Source: Natronomonas gomsonensis (lineage in GTDB: Archaea > Halobacteriota > Halobacteria > Halobacteriales > Haloarculaceae). From it: 64,000 bases of DNA. The position numbers and the translations under genes were made by a program. The notes under the pieces are model-generated. The model ran no database searches, had not been told where the DNA came from, and was given only the letters and a program-made list of their open reading frames with translations. How positions within the stretch are numbered: position 1 is the first letter of the stretch; each line of letters begins with the position of its first letter. The stretch is from positions 2,666,001 to 2,730,000 of the forward strand of contig NZ_CP101323.1 in assembly GCF_024300825.1 (NCBI RefSeq), read 5' to 3'. This document shows positions 25,668-33,636 of this stretch, in pieces.

Positions 25668-25772
25668 TTCCCCTCCCTCGGGACGGAACGTGCCTAAACG
25701 TTCCGTCACCGGCGACGACCGGCCGGCGCGGAAGGCAAGGGTTAACTCTACGGGCCGGTTTCGGCCGAGTGC

Positions 25773-25844
25773 GGGCGCGTGGTCTAGTGGCTATGACGCG
25801 TCCCTTACAAGGACGAGAAGATGGTTCGATTCCATCCGTGCCCA
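25773..25844 (+). tRNA. tRNA-Val (anticodon UAC)
   Basis: This 72-base cloverleaf has acceptor stem GGGCGCG/CGTGCCC (one G-U pair), anticodon stem CGTCC/GGACG around CTTACAA, T arm GATGG-TTCGATT-CCATC and discriminator A. The D loop contains the GG pair. CCA is not encoded. A short T run follows directly. It lies between the DUF192 pair and a small zinc-finger gene. Confidence 0.94.
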
Positions 25845-25902
25845 CTTTTCGAACGGTCGTCGCCGCGAAAGGCCTATGCGCCGCCACGACCCACCACGTA
25901 GT

Positions 25903-26028
25903 ATGTCAGGACGTGCCGGTTCGGACTGCCCGGAGTGTGGCGGACGACTGGAATCCATCGATGGGATGGAGTACGAATGCGGCGACTGTGGCCGAACGTT
26001 CGACTCCGCAGACGTGTTCCTCATCTAG
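25903..26028 (+). CDS. Small zinc-ribbon protein, 41 residues
   Basis: This very small protein contains CPECGG and CGDCGR separated by 15 residues, a one-zinc ribbon typical of the many haloarchaeal zinc-finger micro-proteins with C(P)XCG motifs. The C-terminal tail FDSADVFLI is hydrophobic. A TATA-like CCTATG box at 25874-25879 sits about 25 bases before the ATG at 25903, supporting this start over an in-frame ATG at 25876. The role is unknown; related micro-proteins have been linked to growth and stress phenotypes in Haloferax. Confidence 0.75.
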   Translation: MSGRAGSDCPECGGRLESIDGMEYECGDCGRTFDSADVFLI

Positions 26029-26101
26029 CCTCGATTCAGTCTCATCGCCGCGCCGGCTTTCGAAACCCTTTTTGATAGCGTCGGCGTCGTTGCGTCTGCA
26101 A

Positions 26102-26175
26102 GCCGCCTTAGCTCAGACTGGGAGAGCACTCGACTGAAGATCGAGCTGTCCCCGGTTCAAATCCGGGAGGCGGCA
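26102..26175 (+). tRNA. tRNA-Phe (anticodon GAA)
   Basis: This complete 74-base cloverleaf has acceptor GCCGCCT/AGGCGGC, D arm with GGG in the loop, anticodon stem CTCGA/TCGAG around CTGAAGA, T arm with TTCAAAT and discriminator A. No intron and no encoded CCA are seen. It is followed by a broken partial copy of itself. Confidence 0.95.
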
Positions 26176-26210
26176 TTCGGATTCTACACGATTTCCATTT
26201 GAGTAGCTTT

Positions 26211-26350
26211 TGTACTCGACTGAAGATTGAGCTGTCCCCGTTTCCGCGAGCGAAGCGAGCGGGAAGCCGGAAGACGAGTCACAGCCCGGGAGCGCAGCGA
26301 AGCGAGCACCCCGGACTGTCTCGGCAAGGTTCACAATCCGGGAGGCGGCA
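26211..26350 (+). pseudogene. Split partial copy of tRNA-Phe
   Basis: Two pieces of tRNA-Phe recur downstream of the intact gene. The first, 26211-26240, repeats the anticodon arm and variable region with one substitution in the stem (GATTGAG for GATCGAG). The second, about 26328-26350, repeats the T-loop-to-acceptor end (GGTTCACAATCCGGGAGGCGGCA, with an A inserted in or near the loop). They are separated by about 87 bases of palindromic GCGAGCGAAGCGAGCGGG-type sequence and lack the 5' acceptor and D arm. It cannot make a tRNA. It may be the decayed end of an element that once used tRNA-Phe as attachment site. Confidence 0.7.
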
Positions 26351-26388
26351 CTCCCTGCGAACGACGTGAGAAGTGAAAAGCCGTGGCG

Positions 26389-27213
26389 TCACTCTGATTG
26401 TTCGGCGACGATTCTACTCGACCCACCGACCCGAAGCCGTCGGGTTCGAAAGCCCGCGTCTTCGAGCGTCCTTTCGATGACGGCTTCGTTGTCGTGCGGT
26501 TCGACGACGAGCAATCGGCACGCTGGGCGGTCGAGTGTCGCCTCCATCCCTGCCAGTAGGTCAGGGGCTGCTCCCTCGACGTCGATTTTGACGACGTTCG
26601 GCGGTGGATACGCTCCGGACTCGACCGTCCGGTCGGCGGTCGTCGTCTCGACGGTGATGGTCCCAACCGCGTCGTCGGTCGTTGCGTACTCTTCTTCGAT
26701 GGAGCCTTCTCTCGACCCGACTTCGTCGGTTCTCATCACGAAGAACGTCCGTTCCCCCTCGCCGTCCGAGAGCGCGCGCGACTCCACGTCGTGGAAAACG
26801 TCGTTTCGCTGGAGATTGCGTCGCAGTCGTTCGACGTTCGGCGGGTACGGTTCGAAGGCGACGACGTGGCCGTCCTCCAGTACGTCGCCGGCGATGCAGG
26901 AGAAGGTACCCACGTTCGCGCCGACGTCCCAGAACACGTCGTCTTCGTTCAGTTCGTCGACGATGGTTCTGGCGACGGGTCGCTTCTTCCCGGAGATGCT
27001 AACGACGTTGTCCAACTCGGCGGCGCTTTCGATTCCAACGTCAGCCGTTGTGTGGTCGATTTCGACGGTAATCGTCTCTCCGTATCGGAGTCGGTACAGC
27101 GTCACGTACAGCGTTCTCAGGTGGGCGTCGATGCCGACCCGGTGAACGGCGTCTTTCAGCCTCGGCCGATACAGCCACGACCGGACCGAATCGAGGAGCG
27201 AATGTCCGCCCAT
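26389..27213 (-). CDS. FkbM-family methyltransferase
   Basis: This 274-residue SAM-dependent methyltransferase has motif I VFWDVGANVGTFS (about residue 92) and the post-I acidic strand HVVAFEPYPPNVERLRRNL. The FkbM hallmark NVVKIDVEGAAPDLLAGME lies near residue 205. FkbM enzymes O-methylate sugars or small-molecule hydroxyls; in haloarchaea they are often associated with glycan modification, but no glycosyltransferase is nearby here. It is a single gene, divergent from the GNAT gene, adjoining the tRNA-Phe scar. Confidence 0.88.
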   Translation of the reverse strand: MGGHSLLDSVRSWLYRPRLKDAVHRVGIDAHLRTLYVTLYRLRYGETITVEIDHTTADVGIESAAELDNVVSISGKKRPVARTIVDELNEDDVFWDVGANVGTFSCIAGDVLEDGHVVAFEPYPPNVERLRRNLQRNDVFHDVESRALSDGEGERTFFVMRTDEVGSREGSIEEEYATTDDAVGTITVETTTADRTVESGAYPPPNVVKIDVEGAAPDLLAGMEATLDRPACRLLVVEPHDNEAVIERTLEDAGFRTRRLRVGGSSRIVAEQSE

Positions 27214-27435
27214 ACTTCTCGAAACCCACCCGAAAATAAAGTCATGCGTCGGATACGGACGACTGGATTGGGCGTCAGTTTCCCGCTATGGCCTCGGCAG
27301 CGATGGCGGCGGCGAGGCTCTCTTTCGGCGCGTCTTCGGAGTCGCTGTCCTTCGGCGGTGACGACTGAGGTCGCGATGGCGTTCCGTACGGCCGCTGGAA
27401 CGGGCGGCCGTCGGAGTATCATGTTTTACGGTACC

Positions 27436-28209
27436 ATGAACCAAGAACTGAAGTACGTCTCCCCCGTCGGCCCGAACATGGAGACGTCCGAGCGGCCAAC
27501 GTTCGAAACGGAGGCCGGAGAGGAGATTTACCAGTACGTCGAACGGCACGGCACTGCAGCGCGACATCGGGTTCGAGAGGTCACGTCGCTGCCGCCCGAG
27601 GAGTTCAGCGAGGCGCTCGAACAGTTGGAATCGAGGGGGTATCTCGAAGACGATGGCGGGACGCTACAGGTCGCTCTCGACGTGGGGTCGGTGGAGTCCT
27701 ACACCGCCGGCGACGTCGAGTACACGATTCGACCGGCCAAGCAGTCTGATTTCGATGGACTCATCGACACCATCCGGGACGTGACGGCGAAAGACACCTA
27801 CGTCGTCGCCGAGTCCATCGCCGAGCAACTGCTGTACGAAGACGCTGTGACGCGACACAACAGCGTCGAATCGCGGGTGTTCTTCGTCGCCACCGTCGAC
27901 GGCGACGTCGTCGGGTGGGCACACCTCGATTTGCCGCAGGTCGATAAACTCCAGAGCACCGCTCAACTCACCGTCGGCGTCCGCGGAGACTACCAGGACA
28001 ACGGCATCGGGAGCCGACTGCTCGAACGCGCCCTCGATTGGGCGGAGGCCAACGGCTACCGGAAGGTGTACAACAGCGTCCCGACGACCAACGACGAGGC
28101 CATCGTCTTCCTCGAAGACCACGGCTGGGAGACCGAGGGCGTCCGCAAGGACCACTACACCATCGACGGCGACCACGTCGACGAAGTGATGCTGGCGTAC
28201 ACGTTCTGA
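27436..28209 (+). CDS. GNAT acetyltransferase with N-terminal winged helix
   Basis: This 257-residue protein has a winged-helix-like region at about residues 15-75 (EEIYQYVERHGTAARHRVREV, then FSEALEQLESRGYLE) and a GNAT domain from about 90 to the end. The acetyl-CoA loop is in VRGDYQDNGIGSRLLERAL, with GYRKVYNSVPTTNDEAI and FLEDHGWETEG following. It could acetylate protein Lys or a small molecule. The combination of a DNA-binding-like domain with GNAT suggests a regulatory acetylase. Three possible starts exist (27421, 27436, 27478); 27436 is a compromise, since a TATA-like TTTTAC at 27424-27429 would favour the last. Confidence 0.8.
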   Translation: MNQELKYVSPVGPNMETSERPTFETEAGEEIYQYVERHGTAARHRVREVTSLPPEEFSEALEQLESRGYLEDDGGTLQVALDVGSVESYTAGDVEYTIRPAKQSDFDGLIDTIRDVTAKDTYVVAESIAEQLLYEDAVTRHNSVESRVFFVATVDGDVVGWAHLDLPQVDKLQSTAQLTVGVRGDYQDNGIGSRLLERALDWAEANGYRKVYNSVPTTNDEAIVFLEDHGWETEGVRKDHYTIDGDHVDEVMLAYTF

Positions 28210-28300
28210 GCGCCATCCTCTCGATGCGGCACCTCTTGAATGGGCCTTCAGTGCGGGGTGTAACCTCTATACTGATTCGTGTGAAACGTCATGGAGAACC

Positions 28301-29230
28301 ATGAATATAGATAGCACACGACACCTACAACTCGACCGGGAGAGTCGTGGGACCCGATACTACCGCAACGCTGTTGAACGACACTGGGATCCCTTCGATA
28401 TCGACCTCGAGGCCGACCGCGAGGCGCTAGTCGAGTCCCTGCAGTCCGTACCCGATGCCGAAGAGCGACTCGACAACTTCCGGATGGGTGTGGCCCGCTT
28501 CGGTGCCGGCGAGCAGGCCGTCACCGAGGACCTCGCGCCGCTTGCGACGGCACTCGACGACATCGACGACCAACTGTTCATCACGACGCAGTTGTACGAG
28601 GAGGGCAAACACACCGACCACTTCGACCGCTACTGGCGGGAGGTCATCCACCCCGTCGAGGAGGAACTCGGCTTCGAGACCTCCTCGCCGACCGACGAGA
28701 AGTGGTTCAACGAGGCATACGACGACCTCTTCGAGCGCAACGAGGAAGCGATGCACCGACTGCTCGATGAGCCGACGCCGGAGAACTTCGCACGCGCGTA
28801 CTGTCACTACCACCTCGTCATCGAGGGCATCCTCGCCCAGACCGGCTACTACGGTCTCCAACAGGCGTACTCGAAGGACAACCATCCCGACCTTCCGCAC
28901 CTGCCCGGGCTATACGAGGGCTTTACGCTCATCCGACAGGACGAGGGCCGACACGTCGGCTTCGGGATGGCGAAACTCAAAGAACTCGTCTCCGAGGGCG
29001 ACGTCGACCCCTCGTTGCTCGACGAGACGGTCAACGAACTCCTGCCGTTGGTCGACGGCATCGCCGCCAACCCCGACGAGGAGTACCGCGAGGACATCGG
29101 GCCGAGTCCCGAGGAACTCCAGCAGTTCGCCACCGAAAAACACCTCCAGCGAATGGAGCAAATCAAAGACGCCGCCGAGGACGTGCCGGACCTCGAATCC
29201 CTCACCGAACTGGAAGGCGTCGGCGACTGA
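28301..29230 (+). CDS. R2-like ligand-binding oxidase (R2lox)
   Basis: This 309-residue protein is a ferritin-like di-metal protein related to the R2 subunit of class I ribonucleotide reductase. Ligands can be placed at Glu71, Glu101, His104 (EEGKH), Glu175 (VIEG), Glu215 and His218 (DEGRH). The R2lox-specific pair is also present: Val74, three residues after the first ligand, and Tyr170, five before the fourth, as in the Val-Tyr ether cross-link of mycobacterial R2lox. R2lox proteins assemble a Mn/Fe site and bind a fatty-acid-like ligand; their substrate is unknown. No large reductase subunit is encoded nearby, which supports R2lox over a genuine R2. A TATA-like TCTATACT (28266-28273) lies upstream. 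Confidence 0.88.
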   Translation: MNIDSTRHLQLDRESRGTRYYRNAVERHWDPFDIDLEADREALVESLQSVPDAEERLDNFRMGVARFGAGEQAVTEDLAPLATALDDIDDQLFITTQLYEEGKHTDHFDRYWREVIHPVEEELGFETSSPTDEKWFNEAYDDLFERNEEAMHRLLDEPTPENFARAYCHYHLVIEGILAQTGYYGLQQAYSKDNHPDLPHLPGLYEGFTLIRQDEGRHVGFGMAKLKELVSEGDVDPSLLDETVNELLPLVDGIAANPDEEYREDIGPSPEELQQFATEKHLQRMEQIKDAAEDVPDLESLTELEGVGD

Positions 29231-29236
29231 GGCGAC

Positions 29237-29746
29237 TCAGTACCGGTAGACGGCGTCGGCGATGCCCGCGGTTTGCCCGACGCCGACGACTGCGAGTGAC
29301 GCCGCGAGCGCGGGTTGGGTTCCGGTGGCGACCCCAGTCGCGTATCCGGCCGCACCGAGACCGCACAGCGCCGCCCCGCCGAAATAAATCCACGCACCCG
29401 CTCGCACGCGCCGTCCGGTGTAGACGAACCCGATGGCGGGCAGGAGCATCCAGCCGTACAGCGCGACCGAAAACAGCGCTCTCGCGGGACCCTCAACGCG
29501 AAACCCGACCGTTCCGGCCACCGTGATGAGGAACCCCACCGCGATGACGGTTCGCCAGGCCCACAGCACCCCTTCGCTCATCTCTTGCCACGACGCGACG
29601 GCGAAGGCCGCGAGCAGGACGCTCATCACGACGTGGGCGACGAAGAGGGTATACGAGTCGACGATGCCGAGGTGGGCGGCGGTGACGAACGCCCACGCCA
29701 GCGGGACCAACACGACCGGCCCTGTCTCTCTCGCGTTTCGGAACAC
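29237..29746 (-). CDS. Membrane protein, five or six TM helices
   Basis: This 169-residue polytopic membrane protein is of unknown function. Hydrophobic segments fall near residues 10-28, 33-52, 62-82, 88-108, 115-135 and 143-162. Loops are short; a few Arg residues mark the inside. It is convergent with R2lox (six bases between stops) and lies 36 bases downstream of the second sugar dehydrogenase gene on the same strand, so it may be co-transcribed with it. No family is recognised. Confidence 0.7.
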   Translation of the reverse strand: MFRNARETGPVVLVPLAWAFVTAAHLGIVDSYTLFVAHVVMSVLLAAFAVASWQEMSEGVLWAWRTVIAVGFLITVAGTVGFRVEGPARALFSVALYGWMLLPAIGFVYTGRRVRAGAWIYFGGAALCGLGAAGYATGVATGTQPALAASLAVVGVGQTAGIADAVYRY

Positions 29747-29782
29747 ACCACCGCTTCGTGTCGAACCGACAAATAGCCCCGC

Positions 29783-31075
29783 TCACGTCGGCTCGATTCT
29801 GATGATTCGGTCGTCGGACTCGACTGGGAAGTCGGTGAGCGTCCGACCGTCGCGGTTCGAGGTGAGCAGGTACAGCGCGCCGTCGGGACCTTCCTCGACG
29901 TGGCGCAGGCGGCCGAACTCGCCGTCGTACAGCCGGTGTGCGGTCGCGGTGTAGCGGTCGTCGAGCCAGTCCGCATCGAAGCGTCTTCCCCCGTCGGGGT
30001 CTGCTCCGTCGGCGTCGAGAGTCACACAGAACAGTGTCTGGGAACGCAGGCCAGCGACGAACAACCGGTTGTGCCACGCCGATATTGCGTCACCGGTGTA
30101 GAACGTGCTGCCGGAGGGTGCCCACGTCGTATCGGCGCCGGTGTTGAGAAGCGGCGGCGTGAACGCCTCGCTCTCGCCGTAGGCGTTGTACTGGACGCCG
30201 CCGGGGCCACCGCGGGCGACGTTCCAGCCGTAATTGGCGCCGGGGCGTAACGCCGACACCTCGTCGCGGTTCAGCGGCCCGTGTTCGGCGACCAGTGGTT
30301 CGCCGTCCGGCGTGAACGCGATACCCTGTGGGTTCCGGTGGCCGAGCGTGTACGTTCGGGGGTCACCGCCCGCCCCGAAGTCGGGGTTTCCGGGTGCGGG
30401 GTCGCCGTCAAGGGTCACCCGAAGCACAGCGCCGCCGAGGGAATCGGGGTCCTGTGCGATGTCTGCGCCTTCCTGTGCGTCCCCGGCGAGTATCCAGAGG
30501 TGGCCGTCGGGACCGACTTCGATGCGGCCGCCGTTGTGCCAGTCGTTGGCCGGAATCCCGTCGACGACAGCCGAGACTTCGTCGGCGTCGATGTCATAGC
30601 GGATGACCCGGTTCCGGAGGTCGTCGGCGGCGGTGTAGTAGACGAACAGTGTCCGCGGGTCCGGGTATTGTGGGTGGGTGGCGATACCGAGCGTCCCGCC
30701 CTCGCCGGGGCCGGTTCGGTCGGGGAGGTCACTCGCCGAGAGCACGGTCGTTGCGTCGTCGGGCTGCAAGCCAGACTCCGTCGCTAGTGTCTCGGCCTCG
30801 AACCGTCGGACGCCGCCGGTTCGCTCGGTGAGTAGCGCCTCGCCGCCGGCGAAGGTCAAATCCCACGGAATCGAGAGGTTCTCGACGGCGGTCGTCGCCG
30901 TCACCTCGGCGTCCAGCGGCGACCTCTCGGCCGGGTCCCACGTCGGCGTCGCCGGCCACGTCGTTTCGCCCTCGCCGGTCGGGTACTCGTCAGCCTCGCC
31001 CGCGAAACAGCCGGCGGTCGCCGTCAGGCCGGCAACACCACAGGCGAGCAACTCCCGTCGCGTCGGCCGATGCAT
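29783..31075 (-). CDS. Secreted PQQ-dependent sugar dehydrogenase family lipoprotein (second copy)
   Basis: This 430-residue paralogue of the protein at 529-1869 has a Tat motif TRRELLACG, a lipobox with TAGC and the family segments GHRNPQG, EHGPLNRDE and GANYGW. It begins with a shorter linker and contains NDWHNGGRIEVGPDGHLW, which carries a likely active-site His. The ATG at 31075 is preferred over one three codons upstream because a TATA-like ACGTATCC (31096-31103 on this strand) sits at leaderless spacing. Both copies are predicted to be lipid-anchored outside; substrates may differ. The quinone or other electron acceptor is unknown. Confidence 0.9.
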   Translation of the reverse strand: MHRPTRRELLACGVAGLTATAGCFAGEADEYPTGEGETTWPATPTWDPAERSPLDAEVTATTAVENLSIPWDLTFAGGEALLTERTGGVRRFEAETLATESGLQPDDATTVLSASDLPDRTGPGEGGTLGIATHPQYPDPRTLFVYYTAADDLRNRVIRYDIDADEVSAVVDGIPANDWHNGGRIEVGPDGHLWILAGDAQEGADIAQDPDSLGGAVLRVTLDGDPAPGNPDFGAGGDPRTYTLGHRNPQGIAFTPDGEPLVAEHGPLNRDEVSALRPGANYGWNVARGGPGGVQYNAYGESEAFTPPLLNTGADTTWAPSGSTFYTGDAISAWHNRLFVAGLRSQTLFCVTLDADGADPDGGRRFDADWLDDRYTATAHRLYDGEFGRLRHVEEGPDGALYLLTSNRDGRTLTDFPVESDDRIIRIEPT

Positions 31076-31140
31076 ACCCGCCATCGGGGGGCGAGACGGA
31101 TACGTTCTCTCCCACCGGCGAACGTTCCTCCCCCGAGGTC

Positions 31141-31569
31141 TCAGAACACGGAGTCGGCGGTCGCGGCGCCGACGACGCTGAACACCGCGCCGACGGCGAT
31201 GGCGCGCAGCGTGACGACAACCATCTCGACGCCGACGAGGTCATCGAGAAAGGTCCCGGGGGCGCCGAACGCCACTGCGAGAATCGCGACGGAACCGTAA
31301 GAGACCAGCATCAACGAGAGAAATCGGGTAGGAACGCCCGCGAGGTCCCTGTCGTCGTCCGGGTCGCGGCCGGCGGCTTTGTACAGCGCCGCATAGCCGA
31401 TGGCGAAGACGATGGTAACCGTCAGAAGCAACTGAAAGGAATTCATGTCGCGTGCGAGCGTCCACACCTCCTCAGTGACGACGAACGGGCCGGCAAGCAG
31501 GAACCCGCCGACGACTTGCTGGGCCGAGTCGGCGAGTCGGAACCGCCCTTGAGGCCGAATGCGACGCAT
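31141..31569 (-). CDS. DUF2391-type membrane protein
   Basis: This 142-residue membrane protein has about four TM segments and an N-terminal amphipathic basic stretch (RRIRPQGRFRLADSAQQV). The arrangement VVGGFLLAGPFVVTEEVW with acidic residues inside the first membrane segment resembles DUF2391, a family of unknown function. The ATG at 31569 is chosen because the TATA-like box at 31589-31598 lies about 25 bases upstream. It shares that divergent promoter region with a small ORF at 31619. Confidence 0.7.
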   Translation of the reverse strand: MRRIRPQGRFRLADSAQQVVGGFLLAGPFVVTEEVWTLARDMNSFQLLLTVTIVFAIGYAALYKAAGRDPDDDRDLAGVPTRFLSLMLVSYGSVAILAVAFGAPGTFLDDLVGVEMVVVTLRAIAVGAVFSVVGAATADSVF

Positions 31570-31587
31570 ACTCACCCCGTCGGCAGC

Positions 31588-31598
31588 GATAAGTAAAA
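31588..31598. promoter_or_regulatory. Possible bidirectional TATA element
   Basis: GATAAGTAAAA can be read as a TATA-like box in both directions. It lies about 25 bases from the DUF2391 ATG (31569, minus strand) and about 25 bases from the ATG of a small plus-strand ORF (31619). Both would be leaderless transcripts. Seen: sequence and spacing; inferred: dual use. Confidence 0.4.
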
Positions 31599-31618
31599 CG
31601 GCTCCGTTGTGTGCGGCG

Positions 31619-31723
31619 ATGGTCGACCGAGCGGGAATTCGCGCCGCCCTGTCGGAAACGCGGGGGTATCTCCTCTCGCATCACGGCCCCGACGAGGAGT
31701 TCCAACGGAAGTACGTCAACTGA
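31619..31723 (+). CDS. Putative 34-residue protein
   Basis: A short frame reads MVDRAGIRAALSETRGYLL and ends with FQRKYVN, stopping two bases before the 3' end of the CAP gene on the other strand. The composition is polar, with an amphipathic first half and HHGPDEE in the middle. A TATA-like box at leaderless distance and the exact fit between neighbours argue for a real gene. No family is recognised; it could also be the remnant of a longer gene. Confidence 0.45.
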   Translation: MVDRAGIRAALSETRGYLLSHHGPDEEFQRKYVN

Positions 31724-31724
31724 G

Positions 31725-32441
31725 TCAGCAGAACAGTTGCGTGACGTAGACGGCGTCCTCGCCCAGTGCGACGCCGACGCCCTGTCTCGTGTAGCGGTCT
31801 CGCAACAGCGTCCGTCGGTGCCCCGGCGAATCGAGCCACGACCGGATGACGTGGTCGGCGACGGCACGCTCGGAGGTGGCGATGGCGCCACGGGGCGTCT
31901 GATAGATGTTCTCGCCGACCCGACAGTCGAGCCCGGCGGCGTCGACTCTGTCTTGGGGGCTCTCACCGTCTGGATTCGTGTGATTGACGAACCCTCGGTC
32001 GCGCATGTCGCGACTGTGTGCGCGGGCGACCGCGGCGAGTGATTCGTCGTGTTCGGTCGCTCCCACGCCCGCGTCGGCCCGCGCGGCGTCGCTTCCGTTC
32101 TCGATGTGGGTTTCGACCGCGTCGGCGTCGAGACCACCGTCGTCGAAGGGGCCGACGGTGGCGACGGCGCCCAACGCGAGGCCGACGACGAGGAGCGTCA
32201 ACACGGCGAGACCGACGCCCGGCCGGAACAGCGACGACAGCGACGGCGAGTCGTCGGTGTCTTCTCGCCCCCTAGCCGCCCCGTCGAGGTCGAGTCGCCA
32301 TCCGGTCGTCGTTCCGGCGGCCGTCCCCGGGCAGTCGTGGGCGTCCGGCGGGCGGTGGTCGGGACAGTACGCTCCGCCGCAGTGCGGACAGGCGTCGCTG
32401 ACCGTCGCATCGTCGCCACAGACCGCACACTCGGAGGCCAC
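31725..32441 (-). CDS. AN1-type zinc finger plus CAP-domain membrane protein
   Basis: This 238-residue protein has three parts. An N-terminal AN1-type zinc finger (about residues 5-36) shows CAVCGDDATVSDACPHCGG, YCPDHR and HDC. One TM helix follows near 75-95. The C-terminal CAP/SCP domain (about 110-238) has ARAHSRDMRDRGFVNHTNPDG with His and Glu positions, GENIYQT, and the end VYVTQLFC. The topology implies a cytoplasmic zinc finger and an extracellular CAP domain. The function of CAP proteins in archaea is unknown; in other organisms they are secreted and bind lipids or act in adhesion. It is a single gene. Confidence 0.85.
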   Translation of the reverse strand: MASECAVCGDDATVSDACPHCGGAYCPDHRPPDAHDCPGTAAGTTTGWRLDLDGAARGREDTDDSPSLSSLFRPGVGLAVLTLLVVGLALGAVATVGPFDDGGLDADAVETHIENGSDAARADAGVGATEHDESLAAVARAHSRDMRDRGFVNHTNPDGESPQDRVDAAGLDCRVGENIYQTPRGAIATSERAVADHVIRSWLDSPGHRRTLLRDRYTRQGVGVALGEDAVYVTQLFC

Positions 32442-32482
32442 GGTCGGCCTATGGTCCGGCCCCTCAAAACGACGGCGTCGAA

Positions 32483-33562
32483 CTACAGCGTCAACTCGGC
32501 GCTCGGCATCTGAAGGAACGCCGTCTCGTAGCCCTCGTGGCGGGCTACCTGCGGATGCGTGACGACTTCGAGCGTGAGTTCGTCGCCTGCCTGGATGTCG
32601 TCGACGGCCGCGCCGTAGTGGTAATCGAGGCTGTCGTCGAAGGTGCGTTCGAGCGCCCCCTCGAAGACGGTCTCGCCGCCGCGTTCGATTCTCGCATCAA
32701 GCGCCATTCCCGGCAACACGAGTTCGTTGTACGGCGTTCGGGCCGATACCGCGAGATAGTCGCCCTCGCCGTCGACGCCGTCGGGTCGCTCCGAAAGCGA
32801 GACGACGGCCAGTTTCGCCTCGCCACTCTCGGCGGTTCCGTGGTGGGTCCCGGGCAGTTCCTCCAGTTCGGGCGCGACGCCAAGGGGGTGGTTCATGTCC
32901 ATGACCGACGGGACGGCGGCCTCGCCGGCCCGGTCGCCCGCTCGCTCGATGCCGAGTTCGTCGCGCTTCTCGGTGGTGAACTCGAAGGGGACCGTGACGC
33001 TGGCCGGATCGCTGAAACGGCCCACGTACTCGCCGGTCCGGCGGACGTTCGTACCGCCGACCGACATCGTCACGTCGTAGGTTCCCTCGCCGTCGAGTTT
33101 GAAGTTGGCGCCGTAGTGAAAGCCCATCCGTGCCGACAGCATCGGATAGATGACCTGTTCGTCGAGCGCTTCGCCGTCCCGGGCGATGTCGACGCTCATG
33201 CCCGTATCCGGGAGGACGCGGCCGGTCTTGGGGTCCCAGACGACCGCCATCAGGTGGATGTCGTTGCTCCCGTCGACGTCGTGGAGGTTGGCCTCCTCGG
33301 CTTCGGTCGTCGTCGCATCGACCCGCCAGAAGCGGTGCGGGTAGGTGTACATCAGCGCGAAGGCGTACTCGCCGTCGTCGGTTTCGGCCATGTCGACCAT
33401 CGCCATTCCGTCGACGTGCGTCGGGTAGTACACGCGGTCGGGTCGGTCTTCGAGAATCGGTGGTGTGGAGGTGACTTCCCGTGTCCGGATGAGGTCCGAA
33501 CAGCCGGCCAATCCGACGGCTCCGGCACCGAGACACAAACGGACGTAGTCGCGGCGTTGCAT
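32483..33562 (-). CDS. Iron-transport (P19/Tp34)-like lipoprotein
   Basis: This 359-residue protein has a Tat-like RRDYVRLCLG signal ending in the lipobox GLAGC. The domain at about residues 45-200 resembles the periplasmic P19/Tp34 iron-uptake fold. It has a Met/Asp/Tyr-rich strand (GMAMVDMAE), NDIHLMAVVWDPKTGRVLPDTG and an MLSARMGFHYGANFKLDG segment with Met and His that could bind metal. The C-terminal 150 residues form a further beta-rich part with several internal repeats of that style. It probably binds metal ions outside the membrane. No permease gene is next to it. Confidence 0.7.
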   Translation of the reverse strand: MQRRDYVRLCLGAGAVGLAGCSDLIRTREVTSTPPILEDRPDRVYYPTHVDGMAMVDMAETDDGEYAFALMYTYPHRFWRVDATTTEAEEANLHDVDGSNDIHLMAVVWDPKTGRVLPDTGMSVDIARDGEALDEQVIYPMLSARMGFHYGANFKLDGEGTYDVTMSVGGTNVRRTGEYVGRFSDPASVTVPFEFTTEKRDELGIERAGDRAGEAAVPSVMDMNHPLGVAPELEELPGTHHGTAESGEAKLAVVSLSERPDGVDGEGDYLAVSARTPYNELVLPGMALDARIERGGETVFEGALERTFDDSLDYHYGAAVDDIQAGDELTLEVVTHPQVARHEGYETAFLQMPSAELTL

Positions 33563-33636
33563 TACGTGTGCGTCGGTTCGGAACCCGTATTTGGGTTCTG
33601 GTCCGACCGTCGAATCGTGCGGGGTGTCGTCGTCCG

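Noticed and set aside
28291-28314. A seven-codon ORF (MENHEYR) overlapping the R2lox start
   Set aside because: It overlaps the ATG at 28301 out of frame and could be a leader, but there is no internal Shine-Dalgarno site or other support.
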